NCBI GenBank assembly: GCA_003513495.1
Contig: DOPM01000022.1
Coordinates: 71,782 to 135,781 of the forward strand
Direction: 5' to 3'
Length of the DNA: 64,000 nucleotides
DNA from: Desulfosporosinus sp.
Lineage (GTDB): Bacteria; Bacillota; Desulfitobacteriia; Desulfitobacteriales; Desulfitobacteriaceae
Below the pieces are notes generated by a model. The model made no database searches, was not told where the DNA came from, and worked only from the letters and a program-made list of their open reading frames with translations. Both the position numbers and the translations under genes were made by a program. Below are positions 1 through 8,242 of the stretch, one piece after another (position 1 is the stretch's first letter; each line of letters opens with the position of its first letter).

Positions 1-247
1 CAAGTCCTATAACGAGAACAGCAGCGACATTAGGGTTTTTGCCGAAGCCGACCAAGGTTCTGACTGTTTGCACGTGGTCAGCCCCGATCTGACAGCAACC
101 GTGTTGATTGGGAAGTGCCACGGCTTCCGGCACTTGATTTGCGATATTTGAAGCGACAGTACTCGAGCAGACGGAGGTTGGGATAATTAAAATATGATTT
201 CGTATACCTACCTTACCATCAGGTCGCCGGTAACCTAATATTTCCAA
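1..247 (-). CDS. UxaA-family dehydratase, large (C-terminal) subunit, partial
   Basis: The reverse strand from a TTG at 247 reads LEILGYRRPDGKVGIRNH and continues with QHGCCQIGAD before leaving the window. This is the start of the large domain of the UxaA/GarD (altronate/galactarate dehydratase) family, which dehydrates sugar acids; GYRRxDGxxGxRN is typical of it. An AAGGAGGG ribosome site lies about 7-8 nt before the TTG. The small SAF-domain subunit is encoded just upstream, so the enzyme is split into two chains as in many Firmicutes. Only about 82 residues are visible, so the substrate cannot be told. Confidence 0.8.
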   Translation of the reverse strand, partial: MEILGYRRPDGKVGIRNHILIIPTSVCSSTVASNIANQVPEAVALPNQHGCCQIGADHVQTVRTLVGFGKNPNVAAVLVIGL

Positions 248-292
248 GAATAAGCCCTCCTTGTTAAGTGGATAAATGATGATTTGAGGAAG

Positions 293-580
293 TTATTTGT
301 CTTTGCGTCCCCGTTGGCTTTCTAAGTTGTGAACATGAACGTGTTGCCCAGGTCGAATTAATTCAGTGGCCACGCCAATCGGTTCAGCGTATTTAAGAAT
401 AGCCTCCCCGCTCTTAATCTCTTGAATTGCGACTTTATGTCCTAGAGGAATGTCTTGTAGTAATTGAAGGGAGTGTTCCGATTGACCAATATAAAAATGA
501 ATGATAGTGTTCACTGGGAAGTCATCTACAACCGTGGCGACGTTGTCATTGGGGTTTATAACGACGGCTTGCTTCTTCAA
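293..580 (-). CDS. UxaA-family dehydratase, small SAF-domain subunit
   Basis: This 95-residue protein matches the N-terminal SAF domain of altronate dehydratase-type enzymes in length and pattern: a short beta-rich domain with the H-x-H-x-H segment near the end (GQHVHVHNLES). The family uses these histidines in metal or substrate handling. The start is a TTG at 580 with GGAGGT upstream. It is followed after 45 bp by the large subunit on the same strand, so the two form an operon. The sugar acid substrate is not evident. Confidence 0.8.
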   Translation of the reverse strand: MKKQAVVINPNDNVATVVDDFPVNTIIHFYIGQSEHSLQLLQDIPLGHKVAIQEIKSGEAILKYAEPIGVATELIRPGQHVHVHNLESQRGRKDK

Positions 581-758
581 GGCAGGTTACCTCCAATAGC
601 ATAAATTAATACTTTATCCTAGAATAGCTGAAATAATGGGGATTTGTAAATACTATTAAACAAAAGCAGGCGCGAACTCTTTAAATAGTTTATAATATAT
701 TTCTATACGAAAATTAAGCGACGGAGGGATAGGCCCCTGTTTGGAAGGATGATTATAA

Positions 759-1649
759 TTGCTTACAGTCAATCAGTTAGTTGATAGATTTAATTTTGAG
801 GTCCTTGCAGGGCATGTAGGATTGGACAAGGCAATAAGGGAATATAGCCTAAAACGTCCGAGTGCTGAACTAGCGGGGTATTTGGAACATCTGACTCCTC
901 AGCGGATTCAGGTTTATGGCCGGACTGAGTTAGGGTTGCTTCAACAATTCGATGACTCTGAGCGTCGCTCCAAGCTCGCTCAAGTCATGATTTCGGAAGT
1001 ACCTTGTGTAATTGTTACCCGGGGTTTAACCATTCCCTTGGAGTTCATTGAATTGGCTAGTGAGCGGAAGATTCCTCTCTTGACAACCCCTCGCTCTACC
1101 ACTCAACTTTTTTATCTTTTAATTCGTTACCTCATAAACCGGTTAGCGCCTAGTACGGCAATTCAAGGTGTGTTAGTTGATGTTTATGGAGTAGGGGTAA
1201 TGATTACGGGTGGGAGAGGAATTGGTAAAAGTGAGGCGGCGTTAGAACTTATCAAGAGCGGACACTTGTTAGTGGCGGCTGATGTCGTAAAAGTCCGCAG
1301 AGTCGATGAAGAACGACTATTAGGTTCCGCCCCAGAAAAGCTGCTGCATCGGCTTGAGGTACAGGGCCTAGGTATACTTGATGTCACGACACTTTTTGGA
1401 GCTGGATCAGTGCGAGATGAAAAGGTTATTAACTTTATAGTTCACCTGGAAGAATGGCAGCAGGATAAGGCTTATGATCACCTGGGGATTGATCCTCCTA
1501 AAACAAGAGAAATCTTAGGGATCGCAGTTCCCGAGATTTCTATTCCCGTTCGCCCAGGGCGTAATCTTGCGACACTTATTGAAGTTGCAGTGATTAAAAA
1601 CTGGAATAATTATAAAAGACGAGCTATGCCTTCTCTAAGAGAGAATTGA
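759..1649 (+). CDS. hprK: HPr kinase/phosphorylase homologue with altered catalytic residues
   Basis: The 296-residue protein aligns over its full length with Bacillus HprK, which phosphorylates Ser46 of HPr for catabolite control. The N-terminal domain (about 1-130) and the P-loop domain are present: Walker A GGRGIGKS at 151-158, LFGAGSVR near 212-219, and VRPGRNL at 264-270. Several hallmark residues differ from what I recall of the family. The His of IHGVLVD is Gln136, the first Asp of the ADD motif is Ala174, and the Arg of the EIRGLGI signature is Gln202. Start is TTG at 759 behind GGAAGGA. A strong terminator follows. It may be a regulatory or inactive paralogue rather than the working HprK; a normal copy elsewhere cannot be excluded. 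Confidence 0.85.
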   Translation: MLTVNQLVDRFNFEVLAGHVGLDKAIREYSLKRPSAELAGYLEHLTPQRIQVYGRTELGLLQQFDDSERRSKLAQVMISEVPCVIVTRGLTIPLEFIELASERKIPLLTTPRSTTQLFYLLIRYLINRLAPSTAIQGVLVDVYGVGVMITGGRGIGKSEAALELIKSGHLLVAADVVKVRRVDEERLLGSAPEKLLHRLEVQGLGILDVTTLFGAGSVRDEKVINFIVHLEEWQQDKAYDHLGIDPPKTREILGIAVPEISIPVRPGRNLATLIEVAVIKNWNNYKRRAMPSLREN

Positions 1650-1677
1650 AGAAAGAATGCTCATGTCTAATGCTAAA

Positions 1678-1720
1678 GGGGGGTAACAAATCAAAAATGT
1701 TTGTTACCCCCCTATTTGTT
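1678..1720 (+). terminator. Rho-independent terminator after hprK
   Basis: A perfect 13-bp stem (GGGGGGTAACAAA with TTTGTTACCCCCC) around a 9-nt loop lies 28 bp after the hprK stop codon and is followed by TATTTGTT. Confidence 0.8.
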
Positions 1721-1741
1721 ACGAAAGAAACTCGAGAGCTG

Positions 1742-1801
1742 TGTCATCCTGAAGGAGGGACGACTGAAGGATCTAGATCCTTCGCTAACGCAAGGATGAC
1801 A
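1742..1801. repeat. Dispersed nested-palindrome repeat, copy 1
   Basis: TGTCATCCT at the left and AGGATGACA at the right form outer arms; inside is the palindrome GAAGGATCTAGATCCTTC followed by GCTAACGC. A partner with the same order of blocks is at 49229-49292. A third TCAGGATGACA piece follows at 1808-1817. It is intergenic, between hprK and the NlpC/P60 gene. Confidence 0.7.
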
Positions 1802-1882
1802 GAATTATCAGGATGACATTAACCTAAACTTATTTTAAGGGGAAAAAGGATAAATATCGTTACTGGAACGCTCTATGAAAAG

Positions 1883-2656
1883 CTATAGTACTCGTTTAGC
1901 TCCAACATATACGGACTTCCAATAAGATCCAAGAGTATAGATAGTTACGCCCTTAGAACTTGATGCATTAATGAATTGGCCATTACCTACATAGATTCCC
2001 ACGTGGTCAACCACTCCATTTTTCGCTAAAGAGAAAAAAACTAGGTCTCCGGTCTTCAGGTTGCTAAAGGAGACAGACGTACCTGTTTTAAATTGATCCC
2101 GGGAAACTCTTGGAAGATTAATGCCATTTTTAGCAAAGACGTATTGTGTGAAACCAGAACAATCGAATCCCGATGGCGTAGTTCCGCCGTATACATACTT
2201 AACCCCAATATATTGTTTACCAGTAGCAATAATTGCACTTGCCTTTGATGGCTGAGCTGTCGTTGTTTTCGTTGGTGTACTCGGTTGAGCAACTGCTGTT
2301 TTCGTTGGCGTACTGCTCCGTGATGGTTGCGGCTGTACCTTTTTTACGCTAGACGTGGCCTTTGCCTTAGCAGGTGCTGGTGTGGAGCTAGGCGCTGTAG
2401 TCGTTGTAGGAGGGCTAGATTTGGCTGCGCTTGCGACAGTTACAGGGCTTGCCTGAGGTTCGACTTCGTTTGCCTTATTTGCTGTTTCTGCAGCGACTAC
2501 AGCTATAGTTTGGATTTCTAACGGATTCATTTTTTCTGTTATTGTCATTGGTGCAGCTGTGATTGTTATCACAAACAAAAACATAGAAATTACTGGAGCT
2601 AAAAGAAGAGACCATTTTATCGATTTAATTGTTTTCAATTTCTTCATTCCTTTCAA
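1883..2656 (-). CDS. NlpC/P60 family cell-wall endopeptidase
   Basis: A 257-residue exported protein. It has a basic N-terminus and one hydrophobic stretch (about 15-35) as signal peptide or anchor, then a long Pro/Thr/Ala/Ser-rich linker with repeated TPTKT units (about 70-140). The C-terminal NlpC/P60 domain has the catalytic Cys in FDCSGFT and the His in DHVGIYVG. Enzymes of this family cut stem peptides of peptidoglycan. There is no LysM or SH3 wall-binding domain. The start is uncertain: the longest frame begins at TTG 2656 without a clear ribosome site, while the ATG at 2647 has GAAAGGA too close. It reads opposite to its neighbours and is probably monocistronic. Confidence 0.85.
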   Translation of the reverse strand: MKGMKKLKTIKSIKWSLLLAPVISMFLFVITITAAPMTITEKMNPLEIQTIAVVAAETANKANEVEPQASPVTVASAAKSSPPTTTTAPSSTPAPAKAKATSSVKKVQPQPSRSSTPTKTAVAQPSTPTKTTTAQPSKASAIIATGKQYIGVKYVYGGTTPSGFDCSGFTQYVFAKNGINLPRVSRDQFKTGTSVSFSNLKTGDLVFFSLAKNGVVDHVGIYVGNGQFINASSSKGVTIYTLGSYWKSVYVGAKRVL

Positions 2657-2927
2657 ATATAGTATCTAATCTAAGGGGATTGGAGTCTTTAACAGGAGTC
2701 CGACTCACAACGAATTGCTTAACTGAAGTTGTGACTAGTATAACGTATAAACAAGGGCTTGTCTTTGGTAGATGTTGGATTGCATGGAAAAGGAGAAAAA
2801 ACAAGTATTCGATTAATAAGTTTAACTATTTTTGTAAACAATCATTAGTGTAACTAAGACACACGAGTTATAATGATAGGTATAGTCCATTAATTGCGGT
2901 GAAAATAGATAAGGAGGAGATGCGGTT

Positions 2928-3233
2928 GTGAAAGACCTTATTAAAAAAGGATTGTCCCTTGGCTTAGGTTTAGCTGTAGTAAGTAAGGAACAGATTGAAA
3001 AGCTAGTTGATGAGTTAGTTAAAAAAGGGGAAGTTTCCTCTGCAGAATCTAAGGACCTTATCAATGAACTCCTTGAGAAAGGGCAAACCGAACAAAAACA
3101 GATAAACGCCAGAATTCACGAACAATTAGAAAAAGTGCTTAGGGAGTTAAATGTGCCAAGCAAAGCGGATTTTGAAGCTTTAGAAAAACGTATTCAAGAA
3201 CTTGAAAATAGTAAGGACAAAGTCGACTTATAA
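2928..3233 (+). CDS. Phasin-like coiled-coil protein
   Basis: A 101-residue, highly charged protein, mostly predicted helix with a heptad-like pattern (ELLEKGQTEQKQINARIHEQ onward), ending in a short coiled coil KRIQELENSK. This matches the small phasin/PhaF-like proteins that in Clostridia often sit beside UbiB-type kinases. Start is GTG at 2928 with AAGGAGGAG 7 nt upstream. It precedes the ubiB-like gene by about 137 bp with a perfect hairpin between. I infer a membrane- or granule-associated role; function is unproven. Confidence 0.65.
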   Translation: MKDLIKKGLSLGLGLAVVSKEQIEKLVDELVKKGEVSSAESKDLINELLEKGQTEQKQINARIHEQLEKVLRELNVPSKADFEALEKRIQELENSKDKVDL

Positions 3234-3281
3234 GGATTCTAACCTAGCTAAAAACTTAATGTGATCGCCAAAATTATTTTG

Positions 3282-3304
3282 GGGCCTGAATAATATTCAG
3301 GCCC
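3282..3304. terminator. Perfect hairpin between phasin-like gene and ubiB
   Basis: GGGCCTGAA and TTCAGGCCC pair around TAATA. There is no T-run behind it, so it may be a processing or weak termination site rather than a full terminator. Confidence 0.5.
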
Positions 3305-3370
3305 TCTATCAGCAAATCAATGAGCCTGTATAAACATCGAACCTCGAGTGATAAAAGGGGACGAATTCTT

Positions 3371-5050
3371 ATGATTGGGAAACGAATACGACATCTAAAA
3401 CGTTATCGAGATGTCGCTAAGGTCTTAGCTCGCCACGGATTTGGCTTTTTTGTGGAGGAGATGGGGCTTTTACATATGCTTTCTCTACCTAAACGACTTT
3501 TTGCGGATACTGAAGAGATGGACCCAATGTCGGTAGGAGAGCGCATACGCCTAGTGATTGAGGAACTGGGCCCTACATATATTAAGATTGGGCAGATTGC
3601 TAGTACACGAGCAGACATTATCCCGCAGGATATTTTGCGCGAACTGGAAAAACTGCAAGAAAACGTACCCTCCTTCTCCTTCGAGGAGGTCTCGGAGATT
3701 ATCGAAGAGGAACTAGGCTCTCCCCTTGAGGAAGTTTTTTCCTCCTTTGATAAGAAAGTGATTGCCGCGGCCTCAATTGGGCAGGTACATCGTGCGCGGC
3801 TCCGGGCTACGGGGGAGCAGGTTGCCGTTAAGGTACAGCGCCCTCGGATTAAGGCCATGATAGAAACGGATTTGGAAATCCTTTTGGATTTAGCGACGTT
3901 GTCCGAAAATCGCATGAAACGGATGGAACGTCTTCAATTGAGGGATGTTGTGGAAGAGTTCTCCAAGTCCCTTCGCAACGAGTTGGATTATACCATCGAA
4001 GGCAGAAATGCAGAGAAGATTGCCAAGCAATTTAAGACGGATAAGACCATTCATGTCCCTTCGATTTATTGGGATTACTCCACTCGCCGAGTACTTACAA
4101 TGGAGTTTGTCCAAGGCTTGAGGCTCAATCAGTTTGAGGCTCTTGAGAGACATGGTTATGACCATAAAGTCTTGGCCGAACAACTTGTGCAGTCTCTTTT
4201 TCATCAGATGCTCATTGAGGGCTTTTTTCATGCCGACCCACATCCCGGCAACATCTTTCTATTACAGGGTGGGGTAATTTCGTTTATTGACTTTGGTATG
4301 GTTGGCAGATTAACCCTTGATATGAAAGACAATTTTGCTTCGTTAATTATCGCTATGATGCGTCAAAATACGGGAGGTATGATAAAAGCCGTCTTACGAA
4401 TAGGAATTGTCCCGGAGGATGTCAATCTATCTCTATTAAGCAATGATGTAGATGAATTGCGGGAAAAGTACATGGATGTCCCAATGAGTCGAATTAGTCT
4501 TGGCGAGGCCATAAGTGAACTTTTTGAGGTTGCTTTTCGACATCAGATTCGAATCCCCTCAGATTTTACCATGGTGGCCAAATGTTTGTTAATTTTAGAA
4601 GGAATCGTGGAAAAATTGGATCCCCACCTAAGCATTATGGATATGGCGAGACCCTTTGGGATTCAGCTCTTAAAGGAACGCTATCGACCAAGTACGATTG
4701 CCGGTAGAGTATGGCACAATGTCACTGATTATAGTGATCTGCTAGTCGATCTCCCTAAACAGATGAAGGACTTGATGCGGAATCTTGTGCGAGGACGTAT
4801 TCGGATTGAAGTAAGTGTTCCGGAACTTGATATTTTTCTCAGAAAATTAGATCGCATCACTAATCAGATATCCTTTAGTATTGTTTTACTCTCGTTTAGT
4901 ATCGTTATGGCGGGGATTATTATCGCTTCGGCTTTAGGGCAGCAGCCCATTACATTTTGGCAGATTTCAGTTATCGAGATCGGAGCTGCTATGGCAGGTC
5001 TAATGTTGTTATGGTTGTTTATTTCAATATTCAAGTCGGGTAAGTTTTAG
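3371..5050 (+). CDS. ubiB: UbiB/ABC1 (AarF)-family atypical protein kinase-like ATPase
   Basis: The protein has the signature features of the ABC1/UbiB family. These are the KxGQ motif (KIGQIASTRADIIP), the Ala-rich nucleotide loop (AAASIGQVHRA), the catalytic HADPHPGN segment and the IDFGMVG metal motif, with two C-terminal membrane helices (roughly the last 65 residues). The family is ATPase-like and supports isoprenoid quinone biosynthesis or lipid handling; here it would act at the membrane, probably with menaquinone. The longest frame starts at 3320, but there is no ribosome site there. The ATG at 3371 (MIGKRIRHLKRYRDV) has AAGGGG upstream and fits the family N-terminus, giving 559 residues. 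Confidence 0.88.
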   Translation: MIGKRIRHLKRYRDVAKVLARHGFGFFVEEMGLLHMLSLPKRLFADTEEMDPMSVGERIRLVIEELGPTYIKIGQIASTRADIIPQDILRELEKLQENVPSFSFEEVSEIIEEELGSPLEEVFSSFDKKVIAAASIGQVHRARLRATGEQVAVKVQRPRIKAMIETDLEILLDLATLSENRMKRMERLQLRDVVEEFSKSLRNELDYTIEGRNAEKIAKQFKTDKTIHVPSIYWDYSTRRVLTMEFVQGLRLNQFEALERHGYDHKVLAEQLVQSLFHQMLIEGFFHADPHPGNIFLLQGGVISFIDFGMVGRLTLDMKDNFASLIIAMMRQNTGGMIKAVLRIGIVPEDVNLSLLSNDVDELREKYMDVPMSRISLGEAISELFEVAFRHQIRIPSDFTMVAKCLLILEGIVEKLDPHLSIMDMARPFGIQLLKERYRPSTIAGRVWHNVTDYSDLLVDLPKQMKDLMRNLVRGRIRIEVSVPELDIFLRKLDRITNQISFSIVLLSFSIVMAGIIIASALGQQPITFWQISVIEIGAAMAGLMLLWLFISIFKSGKF

Positions 5051-5091
5051 TTAGTCACTCTTAGGGTAACCTACTCCTGAGGTGAACAAAA

Positions 5092-6135
5092 ATGTTACGA
5101 GAATTTATACCCACTCGAGTATTCTACGAACCTGATGCCCTTGATTATCCCCTAGGGAAAACCTTAGTAGAGAATTTTAGACGCTTAGGAATATCCGTCA
5201 GTCCCACATCTTCCCATAACCGAGTTACTGGAATTCCAGGTAAAACCGCAGCTGCTCAGTATCGAGAAGCTAAGAGTACCTTGGTGATCGGGGTACGTCG
5301 CAGTAAAACCTTTCAAACCTGCAAACCCTCCGCTCATTACCAATTACCTCTGGTCACGAGTTGCCCAGGCATGTGTGAGTATTGCTATTTAGCTACCACC
5401 TTAGGGAAAAAACCTTATTTGCGAGTTTATGTGAATCTAGAAGAAATCTTAGGTATAGCTTCCAGGCTGATTGAAGAACGTTTGCCCGAGATCACCCAGT
5501 TCGAAGGGGCTGCAACCTCAGATCCAATTCCAGTAGAGCGATATACCGGGGCTTTGAAGCAAGCCATTGAGTTTTTTGGCCGCGAGCCCAAGGGGCGCTT
5601 TCGCTTTGTCACCAAGTATACGGATATCGATAGTCTGCTGGAGGCTAAGCATGAAGGGCATACACGTTTTCGCTTTAGTTTGAATTGTTCCGAGGTTGTA
5701 GAGAAGTATGAACATGGGACTCCGTCTGCTGAAGAACGGATCATTGCCTCTGGGAAAGTGTTAAAGGCTGAATATCCCTTAGGTTTTATTATTGCGCCTA
5801 TTTTTCGGTTTGAAGGCTGGCAAGAAGCCTATCGCAGGTTAATGGAGCGCTCGGCTGAAGAATTAATAAAAAGGGCTCCCTCCGGTTGGTCTTCAGAGCA
5901 ATTAACCCTAGAGTTTATCTCCCATCGTTTTACTTCAAGAGCTAAATCGAATATTTTAGGAGTTTTCCCGAACTCTGCCTTACCCATGGAAGAGGAGGAT
6001 CGTAAGTTTAAATACGGGCAGTTTGGGTACGGAAAATATATCTACCAACCGGAAGAGATGAAGGAAATGAAAGAATTTTTCATGGAGCTTGCTAAGGATT
6101 ATTATCCCTCAGCTCAGGTGGAGTACTTTGTCTAA
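5092..6135 (+). CDS. splB: Spore photoproduct lyase homologue lacking the conserved Cys141
   Basis: This 347-residue radical-SAM protein matches SplB, which repairs the thymine dimer 5-thyminyl-5,6-dihydrothymine during spore germination. The cluster-binding cysteines are C91, C95 and C98 (CPGMCEYC), identical in number to Bacillus subtilis SplB. YLATTLGKKPYLRVYVN carries the conserved tyrosines, and GYPLGF-like and APIFRFEGW segments follow. The striking difference is FEGAATSDP: residue 141 is Ala, where the H-atom donor Cys141 is expected (FEAACTSD in Bacillus). A new Cys occurs at 199 (SLNCSEV), where an Ala is usual. ATG start with GAGGTG upstream. It converges with lutC, overlapping by 4 bp. 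Confidence 0.88.
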   Translation: MLREFIPTRVFYEPDALDYPLGKTLVENFRRLGISVSPTSSHNRVTGIPGKTAAAQYREAKSTLVIGVRRSKTFQTCKPSAHYQLPLVTSCPGMCEYCYLATTLGKKPYLRVYVNLEEILGIASRLIEERLPEITQFEGAATSDPIPVERYTGALKQAIEFFGREPKGRFRFVTKYTDIDSLLEAKHEGHTRFRFSLNCSEVVEKYEHGTPSAEERIIASGKVLKAEYPLGFIIAPIFRFEGWQEAYRRLMERSAEELIKRAPSGWSSEQLTLEFISHRFTSRAKSNILGVFPNSALPMEEEDRKFKYGQFGYGKYIYQPEEMKEMKEFFMELAKDYYPSAQVEYFV

Positions 6136-6830
6136 TCCTGAATTACGACAACATAAACCTCAATCGGCCCGTGTACCCCAATGGATAGATCCATCTCTAT
6201 ATCAGAGGTTCGACTGGGACCGGAGATCATTTCAATCGCCGCGGGAGGAGTTCCTAAGGCTGAAACCTCGTGTAGGACTTCAAAGAGATTGTTTCGAATT
6301 TTGGCAGCTTCAATGAAGGCAAGATGGCGAGGGGGAAGCAGACTTATTGCCCGCCCCCTAAGGGGGTTGCTGTTCATCACTATGGTGCCGGAAAGCGCAA
6401 TTCCCCAATCAGAGCCTGTAACTCCTAGTTCTGCCTGGGCGGCGATTGAGTAGCGGTCTCGAATGTTCAAGGATGATTGAGTATATCTAGTCAGAGGCCA
6501 GTTTAGGCTGGAAAAGGCGGACTCAGCAATTGTCGGAAGCATATCCCAAGCTAAGAGAGCAAGCTTATTTTCTTTTATCCAATTAATGGGTTGATCTCTA
6601 AACCATTCTTGGAGGGATTGGAGCAGATCGTTTTCCGATCTTACAATAGCTCCTTTGCCCCCGAGGGCGTGCCAGTTCTGTAAGAAGATAGAGACTCGTT
6701 CTTCTGTGTTAGACAAGCGGTATTGTGGAACCGAAATTTCAACAGGGGTGGGAGCTTTAGTCGGGGTGGGACGCCCTAATTTTGACGATAGGCCATTAAT
6801 AAAATCCTTGGTAGTGGTCATTTCTCTCAC
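6132..6830 (-). CDS. lutC: LutC, lactate utilization LUD-domain protein
   Basis: A 232-residue LUD-domain protein, last gene of lutABC. LutABC oxidises L-lactate to pyruvate through Fe-S proteins. Conserved family segments include AAQAELGVTGSDWGIALSGT and LLPPRHLAFI. It follows lutB with a GTGA overlap: the GTG at 6830 overlaps the lutB stop. An internal ATG at 6821 (MTTTKD) has AAGAGGTGAG at a good distance and may be the true start. Its end overlaps the end of splB on the other strand by 4 bp. Confidence 0.9.
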   Translation of the reverse strand: MREMTTTKDFINGLSSKLGRPTPTKAPTPVEISVPQYRLSNTEERVSIFLQNWHALGGKGAIVRSENDLLQSLQEWFRDQPINWIKENKLALLAWDMLPTIAESAFSSLNWPLTRYTQSSLNIRDRYSIAAQAELGVTGSDWGIALSGTIVMNSNPLRGRAISLLPPRHLAFIEAAKIRNNLFEVLHEVSALGTPPAAIEMISGPSRTSDIEMDLSIGVHGPIEVYVVVIQD

Positions 6831-8242
6831 CTCTTATTTTTTAAATCTGCCCAAACTTGCATAAAGGGCTTCGCAGCCACCATAGGAAGAGTACGACTTT
6901 TCGTCCAATTGGAAAGAGGTGGAGGGCCGCCGCTAATCCGATGATTTCGAACAAAGGGTCGTTGTAGATGAGCCCCTATGCGAAGTACTCGACGTAACGT
7001 TTTCTCACGAGAGAAGAAGTAGCGATAGGCTTTAAAAATATGTTGCTCGACTTGAGGAGTGTGACCACTCTGAGTTTTTCTCATTCTAAGTTTAACTAAG
7101 AGGTCATGGAGAGGAATACGAACGGGGCAGGCCTCGGAGCAAGCACCACAAAGGGAGGAGAAGTAAGGGAGGTGTCCCCACTTTTTCCAATCTTTTTCCA
7201 GCAGCGGGGTTATCACGGATCCGATTGGCCCTGAGTAGACAGAGCCATAAGCATGTCCACCGAGTTGGCGGTAGACTGGACATACATTAAAGCATGCTCC
7301 GCAACGTATACAGTTTAAGGCGGTGCGAAACAGCTCGTCCCCTAGAATCTCGGAGCGGTTATGGTCAAGAATCACAAGGTGGTATTCTTCAGGACCATCT
7401 GAATCGGCGCTATGTTTAGGGGGAGTGAGGATGGTCGTATAGCTGGAGAGGCGTTGCCCAGTGGCACTTCGAGCGAGTAAATTCAGCAGGACATCGAGTT
7501 CCCGAAATGAGGGAACGATGCGCTCCATTCCCATAAGTGTAATTTGAACACGAGGTAGTGTGCTGACCATTCGACCATTTCCTTCATTGGTCACCATGAC
7601 AATACTTCCCGTCTCAGCTACGGCAAAATTACAGCCTGTGATTCCGATATCCCCACGGAGAAACTGCTCGCGCATTTGCAGGCGGACAAAACGGGTTAGG
7701 GTTGGAGTATCCGAACTTAGAGCATGACCGGCAATGGGTTCAAATAAGTCTGCAACTTGTTGGCGAGTCTTGTGCATAGCTGGAACAATGATATGAGATG
7801 GCGGCTCTCCGGCAATTTGAATGATGTATTCCCCTAAGTCTGTTTCGACGACTGCGACGCCATCCTTTTCTAAGGCGTGATTGAGGTGGATTTCCTCTGA
7901 GATCATGGACTTAGATTTAAGGACATTTTTAGCCTCCTGCTCATGAACAATCTTACGTACGATGCCTACAGCATCTGCAGGGGTTTTGGCCAGATGAACA
8001 TGCACTCCGCGTTTCTCCATCTGTTCGATGAGTTGATTTAAATAATAATCCAGGTTGGCGATCACATGTTTACGAATCGTTTCACCAGCGCCACGCCATT
8101 CTTCCCAATTTCCCAATTCATCGGCAGCTTTGTATTTATTATTCCGTAAACGATCCGTAGCCCTGCGAGTGGCTTGGCGCAAAAAGTTATTGGCGAGGGC
8201 CTCATCCACCCGTTGGTCGGTGGTTAAGTTATACATGGTCAT
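6827..8242 (-). CDS. lutB: LutB, lactate utilization iron-sulfur protein
   Basis: A 471-residue protein with an N-terminal LUD domain (about 60-300; GITGCNFAVAETGSIV) and a C-terminal ferredoxin-like part with two clusters: CIRCGACFNVCP and CGACSEACP. This is the LutB layout; it passes electrons from lactate oxidation together with LutA and LutC. The gene overlaps lutA by 4 bp and lutC by 4 bp, so the three are translationally coupled. Confidence 0.92.
   Translation of the reverse strand: MTMYNLTTDQRVDEALANNFLRQATRRATDRLRNNKYKAADELGNWEEWRGAGETIRKHVIANLDYYLNQLIEQMEKRGVHVHLAKTPADAVGIVRKIVHEQEAKNVLKSKSMISEEIHLNHALEKDGVAVVETDLGEYIIQIAGEPPSHIIVPAMHKTRQQVADLFEPIAGHALSSDTPTLTRFVRLQMREQFLRGDIGITGCNFAVAETGSIVMVTNEGNGRMVSTLPRVQITLMGMERIVPSFRELDVLLNLLARSATGQRLSSYTTILTPPKHSADSDGPEEYHLVILDHNRSEILGDELFRTALNCIRCGACFNVCPVYRQLGGHAYGSVYSGPIGSVITPLLEKDWKKWGHLPYFSSLCGACSEACPVRIPLHDLLVKLRMRKTQSGHTPQVEQHIFKAYRYFFSREKTLRRVLRIGAHLQRPFVRNHRISGGPPPLSNWTKSRTLPMVAAKPFMQVWADLKNKR

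Noticed and set aside
2657..2927. A c-di-AMP (ydaO-type) riboswitch upstream of the NlpC/P60 gene
   Set aside because: Such genes often have one, but none of the conserved ydaO segments could be found on the minus strand.
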